Positions 8,750-17,981 of a DNA stretch of 64,000 bases are shown in pieces. The position numbers and the translations under genes were made by a program. Within the stretch, counting starts at the first letter, position 1. Every line of letters starts with the position of its first letter. The notes under the pieces were generated by a model that was not told the DNA's origin, did not search any database, and worked only from the letters and a program-made list of their open reading frames with translations. This DNA comes from Parabacteroides sp. FAFU027. GTDB taxonomy: Bacteria > Bacteroidota > Bacteroidia > Bacteroidales > UBA7332. The DNA lies in the NCBI RefSeq assembly GCF_022808675.1, contig NZ_JAKZKV010000001.1:682001-746000 (forward strand). The letters run 5' to 3'.

Positions 8750-9484
8750 TTATTTGTACGAATAGGCACCGTCCACAGTGATAATTTCGCCGTTGATGTA
8801 TTTATTTTCAACCAACATCAGGTAGACATCAGTTAATTCTTCCGGTTCGCAAAAACGCCCCAAAGCAATCTTGGCATTAATATTAGCCTTGATTTTTGCG
8901 GGTTTCGTCTTCTGCCACTCTGTATCCACAAAACCGGGTGCCACAGCATTTACACGAATCCCTTTTGGAGCTAGGAATTTGACCAGGTTCTTTACCAATG
9001 CGTGAACGGTCGATTTGGTGACTCCATAGACAAGTGACACCGAATGGGGATGAATTCCCATCAATGATCCGGTGAAGACAACGGATGCACCGGGTTGCAT
9101 TTGATCATATAATTTTTGAAGAAGGAAGACTGGGAAATGAACATTAGCATCAAAGACACGTTTCCACTCTTCCGGATTGATTTGATGAAAGTCAGTTCGG
9201 TCAGTCAGTCCGGCATTGAAAATCACAGAACCAATAGAAAGGCCATTATCAGATATATAATTACAAATAAGATCAATTGATGCCAAATCTGAAATATCAG
9301 CCTGAAGGATATAAACCCGACTTGAAGGGAAAGCACTTGCGAGTTCATCCTTAACTTCGTTTGCACGCTGAATATCGGATCCATAGGTCAATAAAACATC
9401 AAAGCCCTCACCCAACAATCGCTGAGCAACGGCTTTGCCTATTCCTTTTGTCCCACCTGTTATTAAAGCGGTTTGTTGATTCAT
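8750..9484 (-). CDS. Short-chain dehydrogenase/reductase (FabG-like)
   Basis: A 244-residue Rossmann enzyme. The cofactor motif TGGTKGIG is at residues 8-15, 'NAG' follows in the middle, and the catalytic Ser plus Y-G-V-T-K lie near residues 143-160. The C-terminus 'GEIITVDGAYSYK' matches FabG-type SDRs. It should oxidise or reduce a hydroxyl/keto group with NAD(P)H. The start lies 6 bases after the cytidylyltransferase stop, so the two form a pair. Together they resemble, in logic only, the reductase-cytidylyltransferase pairs that make CDP-alditols. A general role in fatty-acid metabolism is the alternative. Confidence 0.85.
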   Translation of the reverse strand: MNQQTALITGGTKGIGKAVAQRLLGEGFDVLLTYGSDIQRANEVKDELASAFPSSRVYILQADISDLASIDLICNYISDNGLSIGSVIFNAGLTDRTDFHQINPEEWKRVFDANVHFPVFLLQKLYDQMQPGASVVFTGSLMGIHPHSVSLVYGVTKSTVHALVKNLVKFLAPKGIRVNAVAPGFVDTEWQKTKPAKIKANINAKIALGRFCEPEELTDVYLMLVENKYINGEIITVDGAYSYK

Positions 9485-9490
9485 TATCTC

Positions 9491-9949
9491 TTATTCTTCT
9501 TTGGGAATTATCGGTTTTGCTTCACGCTCAACGCGCAGACTCTGGTTATAGCTTTCGTAAATTGACTTTTTCAGGCTGGTAGAAGAAATACCGTTGCCAT
9601 ATGGGAAATAAAAAACATCCACACCTAAATCCTGCAGATAGTCGTATTTACCATACCAGTCATCCCCTACCACAAAAACATCAATGTGTAGTTTCTTCAC
9701 AATCTCAGTGTGATCAAGGCTGTGCTGAGGTATAACAATATCGGGGCCTTTAAGTGCTTCAACAATTTGTAAACGCTCTGTAAAAGGAATAGCCGGTTTG
9801 GCCTTATATGAACAAACCAGCTCATCTGTACTGACACCAACAATCAATAAATCGCCCAAACCACGAGCGTAATTGATCATTTTCAGGTGATTGATATGGA
9901 ACATATCAAACGTTCCGGATGTATAAACTACGGTTTTTCCTTTAAACAT
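9491..9949 (-). CDS. Glycerol-phosphate/alditol-type cytidylyltransferase
   Basis: A 152-residue nucleotidyltransferase of the TagD type. The signature 'GTFDMFHINHL' is the family's HxGH motif with Asn in place of Gly, and 'GISSTSLKK' near residue 130 is the ISSTxxK nucleotide-binding loop. These enzymes couple CTP (or ATP) to a phospho-alcohol. The longer reading from TTG 9991 is rejected because a TActTTTG promoter element at 9989-9996 overlaps it; ATG 9949 gives a normal N-terminus (MFKGKTVVYTSGTFD). The gene leads the SDR gene and stands upstream of the CDP-alcohol transferase operon. The exact substrate is unknown. Confidence 0.85.
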   Translation of the reverse strand: MFKGKTVVYTSGTFDMFHINHLKMINYARGLGDLLIVGVSTDELVCSYKAKPAIPFTERLQIVEALKGPDIVIPQHSLDHTEIVKKLHIDVFVVGDDWYGKYDYLQDLGVDVFYFPYGNGISSTSLKKSIYESYNQSLRVEREAKPIIPKEE

Positions 9950-9988
9950 ATTGTAAGCTTTCCGGCATTCTGCCTCTAAAATTTTCCG

Positions 9989-9996
9989 CAAAAGTA
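9989..9996 (-). promoter_or_regulatory. -7 promoter element of the cytidylyltransferase-SDR pair
   Basis: Minus-strand TActTTTG plus C, about 40 bases before ATG 9949. It decides the start codon of the cytidylyltransferase, since a start at 9991 would precede transcription. Confidence 0.5.
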
Positions 9997-10066
9997 ATCA
10001 TTAAATCCAAAGATTGTCCGAAAATGGATATTCTGTCCGTCTATAGCACTCTGAATTTGGGAAGTA

Positions 10067-11140
10067 TTAACGTGTAGCGGCTACATGAATGTTGATTATC
10101 GAATTGGACGGATCATTGGATATAACACTTACCAATTCATTCACACCACTTTTGGCTTTACCCGGAATAAGAGCAATCTGCAACTGAATAGATTTCCCCG
10201 GAGCAACACTGACACGGTCAGCCCTTACCTGTAACAGGCTGGAATTAGCTTTTATTTTACGGATATGAAGCGTGCTTTTTCCTGCATTTTTCAAAGTAAT
10301 AACTTCTGTCTTTTTGTCGCTAAGATTAATTTTGCCAAAATTTACGTTTGTAGAACTGGCTTCAATGCGGGGCGCATTTTCACGTTGCTGAGGAGTTAAA
10401 ACGGAAAAATCTTCCACGATATTAGCCGAAACTGTAATCTTGCGATCACTGGCGATTTTTGACTCATTATTCTGGAGAATAAAAATATCATCAAGACGAG
10501 TTCCCCAATCTTTCACAGCACCTTTGTAGGTTACAACGATTTCTCCTTTTCCTGAAGCCGGAACAACAGCAGGAGAAGCAACTACAGTCAAATGTGACGG
10601 AACACGGCTAAAATGCAAAGACAGCGGGTTTTTCCCGCTGTTGTAAATTGCAATTTTGTCAGTTTTGGTTCCGGTTTTCTGAATGTCATAAAACGAAAGG
10701 TTTATTTTACCAAGCTTCAAGTCACCAAAAGATACCGGATATTGGTCTTCGATACTTGCTGTTTTGGGTAAAACGTTTCCTTTGATGTTCAGTATGACAG
10801 TACCTTCTTTTGTGTTGCAATACACTGTGATGGTTTTGCTAAACTGTCCGGGACGGCCTTTGGCTGCATAAGTTGCTTTTACAAATCCCGTTTTGCCCGG
10901 AGCAATTGGCTCTTTACTCCAATCAGGAGTAGTACAACCACACGATGCCTGCACTCGACTGATTACCAATGGGGCATCACCTTTGTTGGTAAAAATGAAC
11001 TCACAGGTTACACTCCCGTCATCTTCCTTGATGGTTCCAAAATCATGCGATTTGTCTTTGAAATCAATCACTGGCCCACTCTGAGCGAAAGCTGAAATTG
11101 CAGCTAACATAACTAGTGCTGCGAAAAACACTTTTTTCAT
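10067..11140 (-). CDS. Secreted DUF1573 protein with Ig-like repeats
   Basis: A 357-residue protein with a Sec signal peptide (MKKVFFAALVMLAAISAFAQ). The first repeat, 'DFGTIKEDDGSVTCEFIFTNKGDAPL' in part, followed by 'ASCGCTTPDW', is the hallmark of DUF1573. Two further ASPM/HYDIN-like Ig modules follow, one with 'VNFGKINLSDKKTEV' near residue 265. Such proteins are common in Bacteroidota and are exported; function is unknown. It has its own TAcaTTTG promoter element at 11191-11198 and so need not depend on the large macroglobulin gene upstream. Confidence 0.85.
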   Translation of the reverse strand: MKKVFFAALVMLAAISAFAQSGPVIDFKDKSHDFGTIKEDDGSVTCEFIFTNKGDAPLVISRVQASCGCTTPDWSKEPIAPGKTGFVKATYAAKGRPGQFSKTITVYCNTKEGTVILNIKGNVLPKTASIEDQYPVSFGDLKLGKINLSFYDIQKTGTKTDKIAIYNSGKNPLSLHFSRVPSHLTVVASPAVVPASGKGEIVVTYKGAVKDWGTRLDDIFILQNNESKIASDRKITVSANIVEDFSVLTPQQRENAPRIEASSTNVNFGKINLSDKKTEVITLKNAGKSTLHIRKIKANSSLLQVRADRVSVAPGKSIQLQIALIPGKAKSGVNELVSVISNDPSNSIINIHVAATR

Positions 11141-11190
11141 AACTCCACTTTTTTATTTAGATGAATAAATCATGATACAGAATATCCCTG

Positions 11191-11198
11191 CAAATGTA
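11191..11198 (-). promoter_or_regulatory. -7 promoter element of the DUF1573 gene
   Basis: Minus-strand TAcaTTTG plus C lies about 50 bases before the start codon, in the 95-base gap after the macroglobulin gene. No strong -33 box is seen. Confidence 0.45.
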
Positions 11199-11235
11199 TT
11201 AAAATAAGGGTAAATGCGAATCCCTTACAGCCTTT

Positions 11236-14200
11236 TTATGGCTTAACAGACAAAGATTCTCCGACAGAATGCGCAACAAACTCCGGTGCATATAAGCATT
11301 GTAATGATGCAACGCCTGCGGTATAGCTCCCGGCCCGGTTGACCCACAATGAGTACTCAATCACATAAGTTCCCTTATTAAGTTGTGGGAAAAAGAACTG
11401 GGTGGAAGCGTCCTTTGTTTCCTGATAATAGCAAACGGCATCTTTCCAACGGCATCCCGAAAGTTGTTCCACCGGCTCAAGGCAAGCTGCCCGATTATCT
11501 TTTAAATGAACAAAATCCAGATCCCGATCTGATTTTAGAACCAGTCTTACGATAACCTTATCGCCTACTCTAAGAGGCATTTCCGGTGTAACCGGCTGTG
11601 ATTGCTTCTGATTACCAGTTAGGGCCTCACGATACAATGTTTTGGAAACGGATAAAGCACCTTTTTGAGCCTTGATTTTATCCATATCTTCAAAATATTG
11701 CCGATAAATGGCTCCCCAGGTTATCCCCGGACTTGTCTTGGTGAAAACGATTTCCCGATTCGATTTATTGAAATCCGAAACAGGAATTTCCGCCTTGTAT
11801 TCAAACGTTGGAGAATCGTCATTTGTTTTCAGAACAACATTATCCCCGACTTTTACTGAAACTTTACCGGTTGCAGCGAGTAACTCGCTGTCTCTCTTGA
11901 GTAAAGCATACACGGCATCGACGGTTTCAGGCAACGAATTCCATTGTTCAGTCTGTTTTTGCTTCAATAGCCATATTTGCATTTTCTTCAAAATTGGAGC
12001 TTCTGTTCCCATCAACTCAAAGGCATCCATAATTTGGGTATGAACGGTTATTGCTGTTCGCCCCCATCGGTGGTCAGGTGTCAAAGAAGGGAAATAGTAC
12101 CCAAACTCCGGTGATTCGCTGCCGAATTCTTTGATGGATTTTAGAATATTTGTCGCCACTGACTGATTTTGCAGACGCTTCATCAGGATTAAGGTCAGTG
12201 CTTTTTCCTGTAATGACTTTTCAACCCAATGTTGCTCTGCCAGTGTCTGATAGAATTGATAAGCTTCTTTTTCCTTAGCACTCATTTCTATATTGGGAAA
12301 TGCGGCACGCAAAACCAACGTCTGTAAATCTGACAGAGACAGCACTGCAGTCTGGGACCAATTTGAATTGTACTTCTTCAAATCCTCATAAGTTTTGAGC
12401 AAGTCGGCATCCAGATAGTGGACTGCCTTTTCAAGTATTGGTTTAATTTCCGGATTATTTTCTGTTGCGCCCAACGATGAAAGTTTCGAAAGACTGGATA
12501 GTACAAAGCGAGTCAGATAAGCACTTCCAGCCATTTGCGGATACCAGGAAAAAGAACCATCATTGTTTTGTAATTGTGTAATTCGGGTCAGCGCCTTATC
12601 TGTAAGTGTTTTTGACCGGTTGGAATTAAGCAGTTCGCTTAATCTCTGTTTGTGTTGCGTTTCCCCTACAGCCTGATTGACCCACGGAGTTTCCTGTATC
12701 AGGACGGATTTCAGCTCTTCATTTTTCTCCAGTTTGGAACGGAAGGCTTCCTGCGCATTTGTTGACAACGATGCGGTCTTGAAGTAATTCTGTATGCCCG
12801 GATTTGAGGCTACAATGTGTGTTGCCAATGAATTGGCATACAAAGCCGTTACCCAGGAAACGAGGTCTTCAGAGGTCGGTTCTGCCACTACGGGTAAAGC
12901 ATGAACAGCATACCAGGCCGGATTGGAAACCAACTCAAGAGTAATCCGGTAATCGGTCTGTGAAGGTGAACCTTGGGGTAATGAAATCTTTTTATCTCCC
13001 GTCCATCCGAGATTCAAAGGAACTGCTTCCGTGACTAACTGACGTTTGGTCAGTACTGGTAGAATCTGTTCTTCACCATCGCTAAACTGACCGGATTCGG
13101 CTATAAAACGACACCCCAATAATTCAGCGTCAGAAGGAATATCCAGATTCCATGCGACCGATGTATTACCGTCAGTCGGAAGCTGATAAGGCAGAGGATT
13201 CAGGCTGATATTAGTCAGAATCTTTCCCGTAAACGGATTGAAAATCTCGACTTTGGCAATTCCGGAAATAGCCTTATCGGAGAGATTTGAGATTTTGGCA
13301 GTCAACACCACTTTATCACCCTGACGCACGAAGCGCGGCATATAGGATTCAATCATTAAATCTTTCCTGACGGAAATGGTATCCAACAGCTGATAAGTCC
13401 GCATATCCTTAGTGTGGGCCCTTCCGATAAATTTCCAATCTGAAAGATTATCCGGTACAGTAAAGCTGACCACAGCATCTCCGTCTTTGTTCGTTTTGAG
13501 CTGCGGATAGAAGAAGGCTGTTTCTCCAAAGTTTTTGCGAATTGTAACAGGTTTCTGGTTTTGTTCGAGTGTTATTTTTTTTGTGGAAATTTGCTGCACT
13601 CCGGTTATTGCCACTTTTGTTTCATTAAGCACCATAAATGGTTCAGAAATATCATCTGTCCCTTTGTCAAAATTGACAGCACCAACGGCCGCCTTTGCCT
13701 CCATTACCCCCGCCCTTAATGACCTGTTTCTGTAGGAATTGATATCCAGATTTAATCGGTCAAAGTCAAATTCGCGGGATTTGTACTGTTTCCCGTCAAA
13801 ATTCAGCCAACCGGTTTCATTATTAAATCCTCTTCCTTCGGAATACCAGGGACTCAACGCATGAGTTGTAAACGTAGGAAGATTAAACACCGGATTAAAA
13901 GGTCTGATTTGGTCTAATGACAGGTCATACATCTCCGCCAGCACTTCTGCTTTTAAGGGATAATCCTCCCGGTCACGAACAGTTAGTTTCCACTCTTCCT
14001 TTTGTCCGGGTGTGGTTTTATCGCGGAAAGAGCTCCAACGCATAGAGATTTTACGATCGGGTTCGGCCTGTTTCACATCGACGGATTCATGGAAGAAATG
14101 CCCGTTCTTGAAATAACTGAATTGCACGGTAATGGATTTCCCATAGCTTGAAAGATACTGCACAACTACCCTTCTTACATTGTTGTTGAGTTTCAACCGT

Positions 14201-17013
14201 TTCCGGTCAACCAATGATTTATTGTCATAGACTTCAAAAAGAACGTCGGCATCTGCCGATGAACCGAACAGCATCACGGCTCCTTCGCCAACACGACATT
14301 CGGTGACGGATTTGTACAACCAGACGTAAGCCGTCTTTGGCATCTCCTTTTCATAAAAATGGAAAAGGGTAAAGCGACGTTCTTCCTTGATTATTCGTCC
14401 TTGTTCGTCCTTTGTTTCGGCAACAATCAGATATTCACCGGAAGTCAATGCATTCCAACGGTCGGTATTAATCGGTTTATTGGCTTCAAATTCGGCTTCC
14501 AGTCGTGGTTTCTTTTCGCGCACCAACTTCTGATTGTCATCTATTTCCTGCAAAGTCTGATTTTCATACCGGTAAAGCCGGTAGCTGCCTTTTGCTGTAA
14601 CCGGCATTCCACTGAGATTATTCGCCCGAATGATTATTTTAGGCAAATGCTCCCGATCCACATCCTGCGGCATTTCAAAATCAAGTGCCATTGAAACATT
14701 GCCAACCGGAACAGACAGGTCTGCTTGCTGTGTTTCTCCGGTTTTATCCGTCAATGAGGCTTCAACATTGAAATTGTAAGCCAGCCAGGGATAAGCAGAG
14801 CTATTAGGATCTTTTTCTGCCTGAAAAGAAATCGTAAACTGGCCGTTCGCATCCGTTTTAGCAGTTCCCGTAGCGATTATTTTTTCGATCCGGCTTCCCC
14901 AGCGGCAGAACCAGTGCATCCTTCGGGTTACCTTATATTTCACGACCTGGCCGTCCATCTTCACGCCGGAGAAGGTTTGTGCATTTCCCTTGACGGTAAT
15001 GTTATCTCCAAACTGGTACGTTTTGTCTGACTGCTTCAACTCAATTTTGAACTTCGGCAGTTTGTATTCTGCTACGGAGAAGGAGTAATTTGCATTAGCC
15101 GTAGATATAGAAAACTCCCCGTTTAGGGTTTGTTTGGGTAAAATAAAACTGCCGGCAAATGAGCCAAATTCATTTGAAACCAGTTCTTTTTTATCTATTT
15201 CCCTACCATTCGCATCTTTGAGTAAAACGGTTACTGCCCTTTGCTCGATGGCCTCCGTCCCACGCTCCAACGAACTCCGGTAAACATATCCTTTGAAATA
15301 AACCGTCTGTCCGGGACGGTAAACGATGCGGTCTGTGAATAGTTGCTCGATGTCAGCACCCGTTGCCGTTGTCAAGGGTTCACCGGAATAGGGTAAATAG
15401 GAAATGGGGGAATAAACATCATCGCCATCCACGACCTGATAGGCGTTGGCTGATTTTGATTTATCCACAGTAAAAAGTCCGTGCGCCTGTGTTTTACCTC
15501 TTCCGACTTCCGCAAATTGGTCGGGATAATTCCTTTTGTATAGAATTACTGTGGTGTTGGTCAAAGGGTCGCCACTTTTAAAATCAGCAGCCAGCACCTC
15601 TACAACACCTCCGGCAGACCGGCTAACTGCAGCTATTTTACTTACACTGAAATGTTCAGACCCGTTGTTTTTGACCTCTTTGCCCGATACAGCTGAACTT
15701 TCTAACCGGTAATTACCGATTTGAGAAACAGAAATTTCCACTACGGTATCTTTTTCCAGATATGGTTTCGGATTGGAGAGTGATAGTTTTTGTTCCAATA
15801 CCATTTTCTCCGGATATTTACTCTTTGTCTGGATGATTTCCGCCATCATTGGAGCATCCACCCGATAAATGCGGAAGGAAAGCTGGTCAAGATTCCGGTA
15901 GTGGATTTTGACTTTAGCCTTTTGACCGGGATAAAGCTGCGACGGCATGGAAAAATGGGCGAACGGTAACAGAATCTGTTCTTTCAGGGATTGAATCTGT
16001 CCGATTCGGTCGTAATTGGGATAAAGACGAATCGCCTCATTGCAAATCTGAAGCACCTTTTCATAATTGCGGATTTTAGTAGAGTTGTCTGGTTCAACCT
16101 CTGAATTATCTTCATTCAGGGGAATAATATCATTGTCATTTTCAAGATAAAATTCAGCCAAAGCAAGGTCAACCTCCACCGAAATTGGCGAATTCCTATA
16201 TTTCTTTTGCAATGCTAATAATGCTTGTTCGTACTGGTTATCTGAAACTTCGCGGCCTTTGCAGAATGATAATCGCTGCAATTCAGCCATCAGGTAGGCA
16301 TCCCCGTTTCCTTTTTGGGTATTTATGTTCTTCAAATCATTCAAAGCCGAAATTGCAATTGACCGGTATTCATCGAAGTCATTTTCCTGTAGCAACTCCA
16401 CTGCCCGGTAAACGAGTAAATCGTACATGGAAGGACGTAACCGCGGAGAATCTTTGCCTTTATCCAATACCAGAGCGTATTTCTCAGTCGGAACAGTAGA
16501 GAGGGTCGATTGATTTTGCAAAGATTGTTTGATGTGGCTGACTATGACATCGATATACCGGGCAGAAGTCCAGGAAGACATATCATCAGAATTATCGGAA
16601 GCAATAGCAGTCCGTTGTCTGATGACCCACCACTCACGCCGGTAACTCTGGTGATAAAGTTCAGCCAGAGCGGAGTGAAGAAGACTTTTAAAAACTGGTT
16701 CCTGATTTTCCTCCAACATTCCTTCCATTTCCCTAAACAGATATTTCACACTATCCGGGGCAATCGTTTGTTGTAGCCCGGCTATCAGGACCAACGACTT
16801 CAATATGGCCGGACCGTTTTTATCAGACTTTGCCTGAGCTAAAACAGCCCGGCTTTCTTTTAATGCACTCTTAGGCAACCCCTCTTTTTGCGCTTTTTCG
16901 ATTTTGGTCCAATAAGGTTGGTATTTGTCATTTACCGAAGAGTTCTGCGCATTCAGGGCGAAAATGCCACAGAGAATCATTGTCCAAAATAAAAGTTTTG
17001 TTTTCATATTCAT
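11236..17013 (-). CDS. Alpha-2-macroglobulin family protein, thioester-less
   Basis: A 1925-residue secreted protein with an N-terminal signal peptide ending near 'FALNAQ'. Macroglobulin-type modules are recognisable, including the MG2 motif 'DRIVYRPGQTVYFKGYVYR' and the A2M block with 'FFYPQLKTNKDGDAVVSFTV' and 'LSDWKFIGRAHTKDM'. The position where thioester-bearing members have C-x-E-Q reads 'PTSEDLVSWVT' near residue 1370, so no thioester can form. Bacterial macroglobulins act as periplasmic or surface protease traps or envelope-repair partners; YfaS-type members also lack the thioester. No penicillin-binding protein gene is adjacent. The start may be ATG 17013 or the ATG two codons later. 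Confidence 0.9.
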   Translation of the reverse strand: MNMKTKLLFWTMILCGIFALNAQNSSVNDKYQPYWTKIEKAQKEGLPKSALKESRAVLAQAKSDKNGPAILKSLVLIAGLQQTIAPDSVKYLFREMEGMLEENQEPVFKSLLHSALAELYHQSYRREWWVIRQRTAIASDNSDDMSSWTSARYIDVIVSHIKQSLQNQSTLSTVPTEKYALVLDKGKDSPRLRPSMYDLLVYRAVELLQENDFDEYRSIAISALNDLKNINTQKGNGDAYLMAELQRLSFCKGREVSDNQYEQALLALQKKYRNSPISVEVDLALAEFYLENDNDIIPLNEDNSEVEPDNSTKIRNYEKVLQICNEAIRLYPNYDRIGQIQSLKEQILLPFAHFSMPSQLYPGQKAKVKIHYRNLDQLSFRIYRVDAPMMAEIIQTKSKYPEKMVLEQKLSLSNPKPYLEKDTVVEISVSQIGNYRLESSAVSGKEVKNNGSEHFSVSKIAAVSRSAGGVVEVLAADFKSGDPLTNTTVILYKRNYPDQFAEVGRGKTQAHGLFTVDKSKSANAYQVVDGDDVYSPISYLPYSGEPLTTATGADIEQLFTDRIVYRPGQTVYFKGYVYRSSLERGTEAIEQRAVTVLLKDANGREIDKKELVSNEFGSFAGSFILPKQTLNGEFSISTANANYSFSVAEYKLPKFKIELKQSDKTYQFGDNITVKGNAQTFSGVKMDGQVVKYKVTRRMHWFCRWGSRIEKIIATGTAKTDANGQFTISFQAEKDPNSSAYPWLAYNFNVEASLTDKTGETQQADLSVPVGNVSMALDFEMPQDVDREHLPKIIIRANNLSGMPVTAKGSYRLYRYENQTLQEIDDNQKLVREKKPRLEAEFEANKPINTDRWNALTSGEYLIVAETKDEQGRIIKEERRFTLFHFYEKEMPKTAYVWLYKSVTECRVGEGAVMLFGSSADADVLFEVYDNKSLVDRKRLKLNNNVRRVVVQYLSSYGKSITVQFSYFKNGHFFHESVDVKQAEPDRKISMRWSSFRDKTTPGQKEEWKLTVRDREDYPLKAEVLAEMYDLSLDQIRPFNPVFNLPTFTTHALSPWYSEGRGFNNETGWLNFDGKQYKSREFDFDRLNLDINSYRNRSLRAGVMEAKAAVGAVNFDKGTDDISEPFMVLNETKVAITGVQQISTKKITLEQNQKPVTIRKNFGETAFFYPQLKTNKDGDAVVSFTVPDNLSDWKFIGRAHTKDMRTYQLLDTISVRKDLMIESYMPRFVRQGDKVVLTAKISNLSDKAISGIAKVEIFNPFTGKILTNISLNPLPYQLPTDGNTSVAWNLDIPSDAELLGCRFIAESGQFSDGEEQILPVLTKRQLVTEAVPLNLGWTGDKKISLPQGSPSQTDYRITLELVSNPAWYAVHALPVVAEPTSEDLVSWVTALYANSLATHIVASNPGIQNYFKTASLSTNAQEAFRSKLEKNEELKSVLIQETPWVNQAVGETQHKQRLSELLNSNRSKTLTDKALTRITQLQNNDGSFSWYPQMAGSAYLTRFVLSSLSKLSSLGATENNPEIKPILEKAVHYLDADLLKTYEDLKKYNSNWSQTAVLSLSDLQTLVLRAAFPNIEMSAKEKEAYQFYQTLAEQHWVEKSLQEKALTLILMKRLQNQSVATNILKSIKEFGSESPEFGYYFPSLTPDHRWGRTAITVHTQIMDAFELMGTEAPILKKMQIWLLKQKQTEQWNSLPETVDAVYALLKRDSELLAATGKVSVKVGDNVVLKTNDDSPTFEYKAEIPVSDFNKSNREIVFTKTSPGITWGAIYRQYFEDMDKIKAQKGALSVSKTLYREALTGNQKQSQPVTPEMPLRVGDKVIVRLVLKSDRDLDFVHLKDNRAACLEPVEQLSGCRWKDAVCYYQETKDASTQFFFPQLNKGTYVIEYSLWVNRAGSYTAGVASLQCLYAPEFVAHSVGESLSVKP

Positions 17014-17108
17014 GTAGGATTTATATCACGGCTTCTGTTTTTCTAACGGAAATATACTCAAAACATTCTTCTCCATGAGCAAAATAAGGTCTTATAAATT
17101 AACCTTAG

Positions 17109-17139
17109 TTTGCAGTGTACTGATTTATAACTACCTTTG
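17109..17139 (+). promoter_or_regulatory. Consensus promoter of the acetate transporter gene
   Basis: TTTG at 17109-17112, a 19-base spacer and TAccTTTG at 17132-17139 followed by C. This is a textbook Bacteroidota -33/-7 promoter, about 30 bases before ATG 17170. Confidence 0.8.
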
Positions 17140-17169
17140 CGCCCGCAAATTATAAACTAAAATCTTTTT

Positions 17170-17772
17170 ATGCACGAACAAGGCAAGTACATTAGAATTG
17201 AAGTGGCCGACCCCACCCCGCTGGGATTGACCGGCCTTGCTATGGTTACCCTGGTAGCCGCATCTCAAAAACTGGGCTGGACTGAAGGCCTTTCCATGGT
17301 GATTCCATGGGCTATCTTCCTGGGTGGTTTCGCTCAGTTGATGGCATGTGTTTATGACTTTAAACACAACAACCTTTTTGGTTCTACCGCTTTTGGTATC
17401 TACGGATTTTTCTGGTTGTCAGTCGGAACCGCATGGTTGATTAAACTGGGCGTTTTCGGAGCTGCTCTGGCACAAACTGTAGATGTTCACCAACTCGGTT
17501 TTGCATTTCTGGGTTACCTGATTATCTCACTCTTTATTACGGTGGCTTCGTTCCGCACAAATAAAGTACTGATTGCAATCATGGTACTGATTGATGTGCT
17601 TTTCCTTGGCCTGATGATGAGCTCTTTCGAAATGGGCGAAATCTGGCACACCATCGCTGCATGGTCAGAGTTGTTTATCTCTCTGTTAGGCTTCTACGGA
17701 GCCGGAGCTAACCTGCTCAACAAATTCTACGGTCGCGTAATGCTTCCTGTAGGTTCTCCAATCATGAAATAA
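17170..17772 (+). CDS. satP: Acetate uptake transporter, GPR1/FUN34/YaaH family
   Basis: A 200-residue protein with six membrane segments. The N-terminal 'ADPTPLGLTGLAMVTL' is the family signature (NPAPLGLxGF in E. coli SatP). The family moves acetate and succinate across the inner membrane, usually with protons. It has its own consensus promoter and a terminator, so it is a single-gene unit. The gene symbol is by family homology; substrate range in this organism is inference. Confidence 0.85.
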   Translation: MHEQGKYIRIEVADPTPLGLTGLAMVTLVAASQKLGWTEGLSMVIPWAIFLGGFAQLMACVYDFKHNNLFGSTAFGIYGFFWLSVGTAWLIKLGVFGAALAQTVDVHQLGFAFLGYLIISLFITVASFRTNKVLIAIMVLIDVLFLGLMMSSFEMGEIWHTIAAWSELFISLLGFYGAGANLLNKFYGRVMLPVGSPIMK

Positions 17773-17822
17773 TTTAGTGGTAAACGAAGCTCATTCGTAC
17801 ACCTCTAAAAAACAATTAATCC

Positions 17823-17860
17823 GGTGATTTTGTGCGCTTCACAAATCACCAGATTTTTTT
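17823..17860 (+). terminator. Intrinsic terminator of the acetate transporter
   Basis: GGTGATTTTGTG pairs with CACAAATCACC (one bulged base) and is followed by seven T. It is about 50 bases after the stop codon. Confidence 0.75.
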
Positions 17861-17876
17861 GTTTCCCACTGACTCT

Positions 17877-17909
17877 AACTTTTCCAAAGTTTTGAACTTT
17901 GGAAAAGTT
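17877..17909. repeat. Dispersed palindrome, AACTTTTCCAAAGTT family, copy 1
   Basis: Two perfect 15-base arms (17877-17891 and 17895-17909) with a 3-base loop. Related copies stand at 21052-21082 and, truncated, at 50814-50833. All are intergenic. Confidence 0.7.
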
Positions 17910-17981
17910 TAACCATCACCGCCGTTAGTAAAAAGTTTTCGCTATCTTGCATTCCGTTAAACCACCAGACAATTATGCCTT

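Noticed and set aside
9950-9991. Upstream TTG start of the cytidylyltransferase
   Set aside because: A TActTTTG promoter element overlaps this start, and ATG 9949 gives the standard N-terminus.
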